From Microthyrium microscopicum (lineage: Eukaryota > Ascomycota > Dothideomycetes > Microthyriales > Microthyriaceae), in the NCBI GenBank assembly GCA_010405405.1, contig MU004230.1, positions 220,627 through 284,626 on the forward strand: 64,000 bases of DNA, read 5' to 3'. Below are positions 10,395 to 19,721 of this stretch, piece after piece. The notes beneath the pieces were generated by a model. That model was given only the letters and a program-made list of their open reading frames with translations, was not told the origin of the DNA and did not search any database. Numbering within the stretch: the stretch's first letter is position 1; every line of letters starts with the position of its first letter. Made by a program: the position numbers and the translations under genes.

Positions 10395-12578
10395 TTATTG
10401 GCCTTCTAGAGATAGATATTTGTAATCATAGTCAAGAACCACGTCTTTTGGCGAGATAGTCCTAGGCGTCCAAGCGTAACCATTGTCGTTAAGGTGATTC
10501 CTGGCTGTAAGTTAGATTGATATCGGGATCATATTGCAACTCGTACCATAAGTTTTGACACCCACTAGTTGTCGTAAACTGAAATGTTATATCGCCCATA
10601 TGTTCATTTATCAAGGATATCTGATTGTCTAACGGTCTGTTAGCGACAGCCTCCAATTCTGCTATAACAGAATGGATCTGAGAAGCGACCTACCGTGCAC
10701 TCTTTCGTAATTGTGACAGTCGTCAAGATTGACGTCCACGATTGTTTTGTTAGCTTCGTCTTCTGACTGGACCGAAAGCCAATTCCCTGGTGTTTTTGTC
10801 GAGTTTTGCGATTGTTGAGAATCTGTCACTGTTGATAAAGGGTCGACCTCTAGAGGCTCGGAAACTTCACTGTCCATTTCATCATGAGACCTAGCTGACG
10901 GGCTAGCTCCAGTACTACTGGACGGGGACATTCTTGCAATAGAAAATGGAGATCTGTCACCGGAAGCACTTCCTGAAGCCTGGACGATGGTGATTTCATC
11001 TTGTTCGGCTCGAGCCATCAACAGCCGTCTCTTTTCCTGTTGCTCTAAGAGCATCAACTGCATTTGATAATCCTGAAGAACATGTTTCTCATTGGTCGGC
11101 TAAACGAAGGCATAGATCAGTCTCAGGGTATAAGCAAGACACTTATAATTTGAAGCAACTCGGATGACTAACCTGTGGGGGAATGCGACGGGTTGCATAG
11201 AATCCCGTTCCAAGGTCGAGTGTATCATTCTCTTTCCATTGGAGGACCGTTAGTCTGTGATCAGCATCGCGTTGATAATCACTTTTAGCATCAGCAGACG
11301 AAATAACACGGATCCGTCGGAATTTTCGCAGATTCGCGAGGTTATTGTCAATACCATCTTCTCGTTTTCGTTTGAGCGGCCTTTTCGGCCCAATGAATCG
11401 CTTTTCGCTTGACCTTTTGAAAGCGAATACAGCTCTGCTGTTTGTCACCGATGTTGTCTTATTCAATGTGTCTTGAATACGTCGAAAGATTCCACCACAA
11501 GATACACTGTGACGTACGTTAATGAGCAAAGGCACTGTGAAGAAAGCCGGCGAGTGGAACTCGTGACTCACCATTCTATTTCTTCATCTGGGCTTCCCTT
11601 GTTGACTGCACCACATCTTGGGCATCCTGTTGTTTGTACTGATTGCTGCTTGAATACCATACTCATAGCAACCTTCTGACCAGGCCGAAAGCAATTCTCC
11701 CAAGGCTCATCAAGGTCAATTTCTAGCCGAGTGGCAGACTCTTCAAGAATAAAGGATCTGTCATCTATCATATTCGGTCCGCAGCCTGTTCCTTTGACAT
11801 TGTCCTTCAATACTGCTAGTAAAGCATCTGAGGACCTTATGAACTCTAAATGAAAAGGCATGAGTCGATTCAGAGCATCCACTAAATACACTGGCTGTTG
11901 TCGCTGAACCTGTCCGGGCATCTGTCGGATGAATATCTGTATGTCGTGCACGATTTGGAACACTCGCAGGTTAGTCTGAATGGTTTGGGCGCTTAATTCG
12001 AGCAACATCTTCCCCTGTTGAACACTTTGTCCAACGCTGTTAGCAATTGCGCTTAACTTGCCCATCGCTTGGTTGGAAAAGTCTTGCATCCTGCTAGCTA
12101 GAGTCTTGTGGCGTGACTCTTGCTTGCGAGCTTCTATCTTTGTGGTGTTCATCTCTATGGTCAAGAGCAATATCTCAATACTGCTCGTATGGCCCCTAAG
12201 CTCAGCCCGAAAGTCCTCCAGCTCCTCCTTCTTGCACAATGCCCACTTGATCTTCACCCAGCCATCCTTGACTTTTGAGGCTGTTCCCCTTTTTTGTAGA
12301 TGTGGTTGGTATTTCTGTAGGCCTTGATAGAATGCAGTGATGGTCCGTTGGCACTGTGAAGCGGCCTGTCGCAGCGCCACCATCTCTACATTATATGCTT
12401 CATCTGGTTCGAGGCGTTTGACGTGTATGAGTGCAGTTTCGAGGGAGTAAAGCTCGTTGATTAGGGACCTGAAGGAAGCCCCAGAATTGGACGTTTCGCG
12501 AAGTGCGTCTATCACAGTGCCCACCAAGTCGATCGCGGCAAGGAAATCGCCAACGGAGAAGCCGAATCCGACAGACAT
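10395..12578 (-). CDS. Fungal N-terminal domain plus ubiquitin-like domain (ULD_2-type) protein, about 650 aa
   Basis: Exons 12578-11572, 11506-11173, 11099-10694, 10661-10566 and 10504-10395 give about 650 residues. The last intron is uncertain: without it the frame stops at 10489 (639 aa). Residues 1-230 (M-S-V-G-F-G-F-S-V-G-D-F-L-A-A-I) resemble the helical N-terminal domain found at the front of many fungal STAND/NLR-like proteins. Residues about 232-325 match the fungal ubiquitin-like domain: V-Y-L-V-D-A-L-N-R-L-M-P-F-H-L-E-F, then F-R-P-G-Q-K-V-A-M-S-M-V-F, followed by C-P-R-C. A second Cys pair (C-V-S-C-G) follows the first junction. Basic patches P-K-R-P-L-K-R-K-R-E could be nuclear signals. 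No NTPase or repeat domain follows, so this is not a full NLR. Function is unknown; the architecture is common and expanded in filamentous ascomycetes. Confidence 0.8.
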
Positions 12579-13739
12579 AGTCAGCTCTAAATGAGCTGGG
12601 AAAAGCTGAACCTAACCAGATCACGGTCGCAAGTCGGGTTGCAACAACCACTTTATGTGAGCAAGATGTAATGCTCCGCCACGATATATGCAGGCCTCGT
12701 CCAGCGACCAATCACTGCCGTTCAGCCTGACAGGTAGATAAAAAGTAGAGACGGGTAAACGATATAGCCAGATAACTCGCTAGCATCTTCTTCTCTGGCA
12801 ACTACCTAGTATTGATCACAATTTGTGCCCAAGTGCTCACAATTTGCGCATCCAAGATCTACGGAATTCTGTTGAACCCACGCACAACTCAATAGGAGAT
12901 GCTTGAGAACATTTATGGCCAGTTTTATTAGTAAGTGATCGTTGTATTATCACTACTAATACAACTACGTGATTCCAACCCATTCAAACGATTCGCCGCC
13001 AAAATGCACAGCAAGGAGAAGCGTTGCTATGATCGTCTTAAGCACCTGCCATAATTCTCTGCCTTTAGTTTTCGACTCTTGCGTGACTGATTCCAAGTTA
13101 CAGTTCACTCTTAAAATTTCCAAGAGAGTATAAAGACTAACTGTGCTTAACAGAAAGGGCAAAGAACAGTCACAGATGTGGATCCCAAGACAGCGTCTCC
13201 GCTGTGCTTTGCGTCTGGGCAGTGAGTATGTTGGGAGGAATGTTTTTACATCTGATGTAGACTTTAGTGACCTCTCGGTGCTTGGGATTGTTGCCACATC
13301 TGCGGAATATTCTGGTGCTCTCGATGTAAGTACACATGCTGTTGGGAATCATAGGCTTTATCGGAGGATTGGCATTAGGAATTGAGAAGAGCAAGGTTCG
13401 GTTGATCAAACAATGCGACATGAACCTCGAGAGTACTGGAACTCAACAACTTTGCGTTCTCCAAGTACAACAACATTCCCTATATTACTCCACATCGTGT
13501 CTCGGTTCTTGGTTGCTGTGCTACTTGTCTTTGTCTACTCTGATGTGGTGTAATGACACGAATGAACTAGATACTTTGCAATCTCTCACATGGCTGATTC
13601 GGTGGTAGTGTTGAGAGGCGGTGGAGAGGCGATGACTACGATGGACTTCCCCAATGAATTCCTAATGTTGAGTATCACGAGTAACCGTCTTACGGTAAAG
13701 ATTCTTTCCAGGGACGTAATAAGTGAGCTGTTTCGACGA
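12579..13739. other. Intergenic region
   Basis: This region separates the ubiquitin-like-domain gene from the miniature element at 13743. Short frames at 12965-13608 show no motif and give no convincing spliced product. I cannot support a gene here. Confidence 0.45.
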
Positions 13740-13742
13740 CTA

Positions 13743-13900
13743 TTCCTATCGACTACGATGGCTGCCATAACACTTCTTAACGAGGGACTGGTTTAACGAC
13801 CATCGTATGCGATAATGTAATGCTAGTTCTACGGCGTTGATGGTAATTAAAGCGGTGACTCTTTAAGAAGTGCTATGGCAGCCATCGTAATCGATGGGAA
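13743..13900. mobile_element. Miniature inverted-repeat element (copy A), 158 bp
   Basis: The ends form an inverted repeat of about 38 bp. The left arm reads C-CTATCGACTACGATGG then CTGCCATAACACTTCTTAA. The right arm, reverse-complemented, reads CCCATCGATTACGATGG then CTGCCATAGCACTTCTTAA, with few mismatches. The same 3-bp word CTA flanks both ends (13740-13742 and 13901-13903), a possible target duplication. It encodes nothing. It contains the CCATCG/CGATGG palindrome shared by other copies in the window. It sits 206 bp upstream of the kinase start codon. Confidence 0.72.
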
Positions 13901-14106
13901 CTACATCCAAAAGGCTCACTTATTTTATCCCTCGAGAGGAATGTAGAGCGTATATGAACATCGATGAGGCTGGTAATAAGCACAGTCTCAGCACAGGGCG
14001 ACACTCCTCCAATGAGTCCAAACGGCAAGTTCAGATATCCCCCTTGCCAACATCTCCTTCCTTTGCAAGTCGAAGCCAACCAAAGCCACTACTACCCACC
14101 TTAGTT

Positions 14107-15400
14107 ATGGCTCCTGATCCTCGGATCCTGGGTATTGGAGGTTCCGCTATAGTCTCCATATATGACGAGAATACTGTACTGAAAGGTTATGTGGTCTGGT
14201 ACGACTCCGGATTTACGTCCTGGCACAACCTCAATGTCAACACTTTCTCATGAACACGCACTAAAGATACTCAGGTTAGATGGCGAAGAGCACATGGCCT
14301 TTGAAAAACAAGAACATTCGAGACGAGCTTTGCAACGTGAGCGCCAAGTATATGAAAGGCTAGGATTCCATCCAGCTCTTTTAGGGTATTATGGTGTAGT
14401 GGATGTAAAAGAAGAGGTACATTCCCTTAGGTGAGACCTCCTGGCTTGGTTAAACGCACTTGATGGCTCCCATCGCATCTTATGGCTTGCATCGCATCTT
14501 ATGGCTCCCATCGCATCTTATGGCTCCTATCGCATCTTATGGCTCCTATCGCATCTTATGGCTTGCATCGCATCTTATGGCTTGCATCGCATCTTATGGC
14601 TTCCGTCGCATCTCATGGCCTCCATCGCATCTTATGGCTCCTCTCATGCTGACATAATTCAGATTAGAACTTGCAGTGAACGGCGATGTTCGGGCCTTCA
14701 TTAGGAAGAATAAGATGAAATCGACACGAAAGCGACTGTCCTGGGCGGTCGGTTTAGCTTCTGGTTTATCTCATATGCATTCTCATGGTATTATCCACTG
14801 CGATTTCAGCTGTCGCAACATTTTCATCACCAAGGATTTTTCGGTCAAAATAGGGGACTTTGGGGGCGCAAAGCTTGACGATCAGGAACCACTGGTAAGA
14901 TCTTCCAATGTGGAATAACATCTCTATAAACGTCATTTGCCCATCGCACTCGATGGCTTCCATAGCATGCGTTTCTGATCGAGTGCTATGGATGCCATCG
15001 AATGCGATGGGACATGCGATTGTTTGATGAGCTGACCTGAAAAGATCATTTGCTCTGCATGTAATCTTGAACTAACAACTTCTAGGATTCGGAAGAGCCA
15101 TGCTACGAGCTACCACTTCGTGGAAGAACCTGGGAAGAAAGACCATACCTCAAAAGAGAACTGTTCGCACTAGGCTGCGCCATATACGAGATCATGGCCT
15201 GGACCAAGCCGTTTGATGGATTGAGTAACGAAGATGTGGAGGCTCGGTATAGCCGCGAAGAATTTCCTGGCCTCACTGACGTCTTTGGTGAGAGTGTCAT
15301 CCGCAAGTGCTGGGAAGAGGAATTCAACAGTGCGGACGATGTGAAATATGCTTTAGAGGCCCTCTCTGTTGCCAGTGAAGAGTATGAGGAGGAGGAGTGA
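14107..15400 (+). CDS. Protein kinase, compact fungal-expanded type, 264 aa
   Basis: Exons 14107-14198, 14275-14430, 14663-14894 and 15086-15400 join in frame. The N-lobe has a Gly-rich loop (L-G-I-G-G-S-A-I-V-S) and V-L-K as the ATP-binding lysine. The catalytic loop is I-I-H-C-D-F-S-C-R-N-I-F, so the usual Arg of His-Arg-Asp is Cys (a non-RD kinase). The metal motif is D-F-G-G-A-K. The C-lobe includes F-A-L-G-C-A-I-Y-E-I-M-A-W-T-K-P-F. The kinase domain fills the whole protein, with no regulatory extension. Intron 1 is a normal 76 nt. Introns 2 and 3 (232 and 191 nt) are swollen by repeat DNA. It is likely a cytosolic Ser/Thr kinase of a lineage-expanded family; the substrate is unknown. 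Confidence 0.83.
14465..14635. repeat. 19-bp minisatellite, nine copies, inside kinase intron 2
   Basis: Nine tandem copies of a 19-bp unit, about GGCTCCCATCGCATCTTAT, fill most of intron 2 (14431-14662). Copies differ mainly at three positions (CTCCC, CTTGC or CTCCT). The unit holds CCATCGCATCTTATGG, an imperfect version of the CCATCG...CGATGG palindrome at the ends of the dispersed miniature elements. It seems to have grown from a piece of such an element. Confidence 0.88.
14940..15011. repeat. 72-bp hairpin element (copy B) inside kinase intron 3
   Basis: Arms 14940-14967 and 14984-15011 are 28 bp each with two mismatches. Each begins CCCATCGCA and contains CGATGGC and CCATAGCA. The internal sequence and both arms match the inner half of the 13743 element (CCATCG, CGATGGC, CCATAGCA). 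It lies wholly within the 191-nt intron 14895-15085 and leaves donor and acceptor intact. Confidence 0.82.
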
Positions 15401-15860
15401 CAGCCGGCCACGGCAAAGCTGCGTGTCAAATCAAAAACTTGGTAAAAAGGAAACTCTTTGATGGGATCAAACATGGTACCAGAAAGATTTGTAGTAATTT
15501 CTAATCTTGCTATCAAGCAACTATCTGTCAGACAAGCACTTCACCATCCTAATGACTTGTTGGTATATTGAAGTGAAAGAACGTGGATGAGCAGTGATGC
15601 AACTTGAGCGGAGGCCAGTTTGGTGTAGATTTTCTCACGATGGTGATGGTGTTTCAACTCTAGCTCGACCACGTGGACAGGGGTCTTGTCTGGTGGATCC
15701 TTGACGTCACTCTCCAAACATCAGGTCTTGCGCCCGGACTTCAGTCTTCCAAGATATCACGATGCGGTCGCTTATGCCCATTGCCCACCTTCTGCATTGT
15801 CTCTTAATCTCTACGTACCTCTGAGCTGTTCATGAGAAATGATCAAATTGTGTTTATAAC

Positions 15861-17393
15861 ATGTTGTCCGGATGCCGCACCTTTCGCTGTGCGAATCGCT
15901 TGACAACAACCCCATCCCTGAGCCCCAAACCACTACCAACAGCCCGGATACGACCCCAAATACCCTTGATCATCTCTCTCCAACACATCCGACATGTCAG
16001 CAAAGCCGCGGACAAACCAGACACCTCCTCCGGTAACACATACACCCAGCCCCATGCCAACCTCGACCACGAAATTACTCCTGCTGAAGAACACGTTTAC
16101 GCGTCTGCCGTCGCGGCTTCGAAAGAGAAACAAGCGCGCGCCCCATGGCTTCGCGAAGGTTCCGATCGCCCACCGGTAGACCGCATTGGCAATAACAAAT
16201 CCTATGCGAAAGGCAAATTGCTTACTACACCATCGCGTATGCTCAAGTTGATTATACCGCTTGCGAGTAGAGATGAGTTGAAGGATGATCGTAAGGATAA
16301 AGAGCTAGAACCACTAGCGTTGCTGGTACATCCGAGTCAGCCGCTGAGCTATTTGGAGCGGTTGATTCAGAGCGAATTGCCGAGTATTAAGGAGGGTGAG
16401 AAGGAGCGGATACCAGGTGTATGGTTTCGCGCCCCCGATGCGGCTGATGAGGAAGAGGGGAGTGACGATGGTGGCAAAGGGCGGTTTGAGAAGAAGGATG
16501 AGGATCTGGATGAGGGGGATGTAACGATTATCGAAGGCAAAAGAGTTCAGACTGGCAAGCTGAAGGGTGATGACAAGGAGAAGACGAAAAAGCCAAAGAA
16601 AACTACTGTGGCGGAGGAGGAAGCGAGGGAGCGGGAACGAGAGCTCGAGGTGGATGAGAATGATCCTACCGCCGGATTCGTGAGGTGGAGTGGATCTACA
16701 GAAATTGGAGATTTCATTCGCGATGCGGCTAGAGCGAAGAACTTTGCGTTGGATATTGAGGGAAATCCGAATTCAATCTTGGTGGGCGTACCATCCTTTT
16801 CGGACCGTACGTACTACCTTCGAATGCGATTACGACAAAAGAGTATGGAAATCGTGCGTTTGGCCGATATAAAACACGAATGCGACCAAATTGCTCATAA
16901 AGGAGCGAAACGCGTGGCTGTTGGAGGCGGTGGTGCTCTAGTCGTCTACTGGTTTGCAGTCTACGTGCTCACATTTCGCACGGAGCTTGGTTGGGATGTG
17001 TAAGTCATTGCACATGTTAAAGTGCGGAAATCACTGACACTGCATAGCATGGAGCCCGTTACATATTTAGTTGGTCTAACAACCATCATCGGGGGTTATG
17101 CCTGGTTCTTGGTGAACAATCGCCAAGTCTCATATCGCAGTGCGATGAACATCACAATTAGCAGACGGCAATCAAAACTGTACGAACAGAAGGGATTTGA
17201 CCTGGCTCGATGGGAGGAGCTGATGGGCGAAGGCAACAGGTTGCGACGAGAGATCAAGATGATTGCTGAAGAATATGATGTTACGTGGAATGAGAAAGAC
17301 GATGCAAAGAGTGAAAAGGTCGTCAAGGCATTAGAAGAAGAAAGGAAGAGAAAGAAGGAAGCGAAAAAGGATGAAGATGAGGACAGTGACTAA
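15861..17393 (+). CDS. MCU: Mitochondrial calcium uniporter pore subunit (MCU), 494 aa
   Basis: Exons 15861-16999 and 17048-17393 join in frame within the pore motif, giving W-D-V-M-E-P-V-T-Y. The animal and common fungal form is W-D-I-M-E-P; here the Ile is Val, while the selectivity Asp and Glu are kept. The N-terminus is Arg/Thr-rich without early acids, as in a mitochondrial presequence. A matrix domain with an acidic and Lys-rich insert (residues about 190-265) follows. The first membrane segment ([14 protein letters not shown]) precedes the motif and the second ([17 protein letters not shown]) follows it. The C-terminus is a charged coiled coil. MCU forms the inner-membrane channel that takes calcium into the matrix. 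Confidence 0.93.
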
Positions 17394-17574
17394 ACAATTC
17401 CTTCAAGTAAGTCTAGATCATGAACATATCATGCTGCTGTTAGCATTTGCTGCATAATACCCATAGTCATAGAAACGTTTCAATACAGCTGTTACATTTT
17501 CTACATTGCTATTGAAAATTCAAGCGCAAGCCAGTTGCTACTATTGGCTGTAAAGTCATACAGCCAACGGCATA

Positions 17575-17767
17575 GCAAAATGAATGGCGTACTCCCATCA
17601 ACTCCGATGGCTACTACCAGCGCTGCTAACCAAATAGTGCTTTGATACCAGTCATATCTGATAACTATTCCCAAGCCGACCGCTTTTTATACGAAATAAA
17701 GCACTCAATAACAGAGCGTAGCGTCTGGGCGCCATCGGAGTTGATGGAAGTACGCCATTTATTTTGC
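17575..17767. mobile_element. Miniature inverted-repeat element (copy C), 193 bp
   Basis: Left arm 17575-17611 and right arm 17731-17767 form a 37-bp inverted repeat with two mismatches. Each starts GCAAAATRAATGGCGTAC and continues YCCATCAACTCCGATGGC. Weaker similarity with only A/G differences continues about 12 bp further out on both sides. I find no clear target duplication. The right arm overlaps the last codons of the WW-like gene on the minus strand. It is non-coding. Confidence 0.8.
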
Positions 17768-18271
17768 CATGTCGTCGGCAGCCTCTGCTTGCACTATTCC
17801 ATCTTGTGATCGAGTCCTCGGAAAGAACCCATATACTTTGCCCTCGTGTATGCGCAATACATACTCCTGTCCATCTTGCGTCCAGGATTCGAGGAAGTAC
17901 ACCTTTCGATCGTGGACTGGCCCCACAATGCTATTGGCAGCATAATCAACCACAAATTCGGACCCATCTATCGTTTTCTGAATAACACATGCATCATGTC
18001 GACTAGTTGGTTCTTCCTTCAGGTTTCGCCTATTTGGATTCATATAAGAAGTTGTCTCGTCGTTGTGGTTGACATAGTATTGTCTTCCTTGCTTATCATG
18101 CCGAAGTTCATATCCAGGTGGAAGCTCGTTCATCATAGACTCGGATTCCAGGGTCGGCAGGTAGCCTGAAGTCTGCTCCTGGATATCAAAATAGTAGGGG
18201 CGACCATTGGCATCGTGACGGACTTCGAATCTTTTTTTGGTATCCATACTGAGTTCGAAAGCGTCGCTCAT
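17759..18271 (-). CDS. Protein with two degenerate WW-like repeats, 170 aa
   Basis: I chose the ATG at 18271 (M-S-D-A-F-E-L) because a good splice acceptor (CTAACCAG) ends directly before it, suggesting a 5' UTR intron. The frame is open up to 18319, so a longer start is possible. Residues about 14-40 (F-E-V-R-H-D-A-N-G-R-P-Y-Y-F-D) and about 51-80 (L-P-P-G-Y-E-L-R-H-D-K-Q-G-R-Q-Y-Y-V-N-H-N) align with WW domains, but both signature Trp residues of the second repeat are Tyr. The C-terminal half (F-V-V-D-Y-A-A-N-S-I-V-G-P) is unassigned. WW domains bind Pro-rich peptides; whether this one can is unclear. The stop codon lies in the arm of an inverted-repeat element. Confidence 0.68.
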   Translation of the reverse strand: MSDAFELSMDTKKRFEVRHDANGRPYYFDIQEQTSGYLPTLESESMMNELPPGYELRHDKQGRQYYVNHNDETTSYMNPNRRNLKEEPTSRHDACVIQKTIDGSEFVVDYAANSIVGPVHDRKVYFLESWTQDGQEYVLRIHEGKVYGFFPRTRSQDGIVQAEAADDMAK

Positions 18272-19194
18272 CTGGTTAGGAAGGGGATCAGCAAGATTTA
18301 GAGAAAGTAACAGCTGCACAAAGATACTTGTCTCTGTGGTCCAATGCTGAATAGTTCGAGACTTCGTTCATAATGAGAATACGGCGAGCAAGCTTAAAAT
18401 GTGGTTAGGATATGTATACCTGGATACGTACCTTAGGCTGAATCGTTGAGGTGAGGGTGATCTAATCCACAAGCGTCTATGGAAGAAAAGACTATGATGG
18501 TTGAGTCTTTCTTCACTTGCGTCAATGCTTTGAGATCCTGCGTGTTACGACATACACACGTAATTACAGGCTTTCATCAAATAGCCTCTAGATGAAGACA
18601 GGCTGGCCTCGTAACAACAGAGTTAAACAGGTTGTGAAATCTGTTGCGTATGTCATTACTAATTACCTAAGTGCATATCTACTAACTTAAGAGGTAGGTA
18701 CCTAGGGAAGCTGGGTCTTAACCCACAAGGACTAATTCGTTACTTTTATTTTGACGCCTAGATCACAAATTCTCGTCGTAGGATTTGATCGACGGTTACG
18801 TAGTTCGTTGAGACTTTGTCACTTAATTAATCGAAAGTAATGAAGAGAAAAGATAATACAACTGCGCCGCTGGCTGAGGACCCCAAATACCCCTGAAATC
18901 AGATTCAGGGAGGAGGTGCATGGAAGGCTGTGTGGCCCTTGCCTCGAGATTTGAGAACCAATCTTGATGAACATGTAACAGAGCTCCTTGGAAAAGGAAG
19001 ATACAAAGCAAAACTGGCCAGATTAATTACACAAGCTGCTAGGACCAGACATGAGTGCTAGAATAACATTACCCACATGCTCGCTTTACATTACCTTACG
19101 AATACCATGCAGATGCAGTGATAGTATAGTCGCCTAGCTCGATAGTAAACAAAAAACTGTAATGCTGACCTATCGAAGGACTGACAATCTCATA
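18272..19194. other. Intergenic region
   Basis: This should hold the 5' region of the WW-like gene. No other gene, RNA or repeat is visible. Confidence 0.45.
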
Positions 19195-19486
19195 CTATCC
19201 CGGCTTGAAAGTCTTCGATGGATTCTGATGAAAGGAAGTATCAATCATACACACTGAACACCTGGGATGTCCCATGCAAGCCCAGCTACACACCTACCAA
19301 ATCTCTGATCTTGAATGCTTTAGCAGCATATTGTGGTGCTGTTAGCTGTTGAGGATTGAAAAAAACTGAGCAGTCATCGAAATCTGATGTGAACTGAGCT
19401 AGATGGATTGTCATACGAAACGTTAGAATAAAACATACAGTTTCAGGTTTATCAATGATGATAAAATCTCCAAAGAGCCATGACAT
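19195..19486 (-). CDS. Probable 57-residue protein encoded in three short exons
   Basis: Exons 19486-19439, 19393-19298 and 19224-19195 join in phase 0 with introns of 45 and 73 nt. Donors are GTATGT and GTAGGT; acceptors are CTCAG and ATCAG. The product begins M-S-W-L-F-G-D-F-I-I-I-D-K-P-E-T, continues F-T-S-D-F-D-D-C-S-V-F-F-N-P-Q-Q and ends K-A-F-K-I-R-D-L-N-P-S-K-T-F-K-P-G. Each intron removes an obvious break in protein-like sequence, which supports a real gene. I do not recognise the family, and no signal peptide or membrane segment is clear. It follows the long disordered-protein gene on the same strand. Confidence 0.5.
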
Positions 19487-19721
19487 AGTCTCAGATGGAA
19501 CAAGATAAAATTAGTGGTATGTAAAGTCCTAAGACCATCCTCTCAAATCGCCTATGCGCGCACTCAATATACAAAATAAAAACAAAAGAACGAACAAAAC
19601 AAACTATGGTATCTACAACGAAATCCCTCGCACATATGTCGCTTCGCGATCGCTAAAGTAACTTTTAAACAAGTAAACCAAATGAAAAAAATCAAAGGAA
19701 AGAATAGACAGTTTCGCCATC

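Noticed and set aside
12965-13608. Small gene between the ubiquitin-like-domain gene and the kinase
   Set aside because: Frames on both strands are short, without motifs, and candidate splice sites give no consistent product.
14465-14635. CRISPR-like array of short repeats
   Set aside because: Units are head-to-tail with no spacers, in a eukaryotic intron; it is a minisatellite.
14460-14704. Two open reading frames of about 65 codons through the 19-bp repeats
   Set aside because: They are low-complexity translations of the tandem repeat and lie in an intron whose removal restores the kinase sequence.
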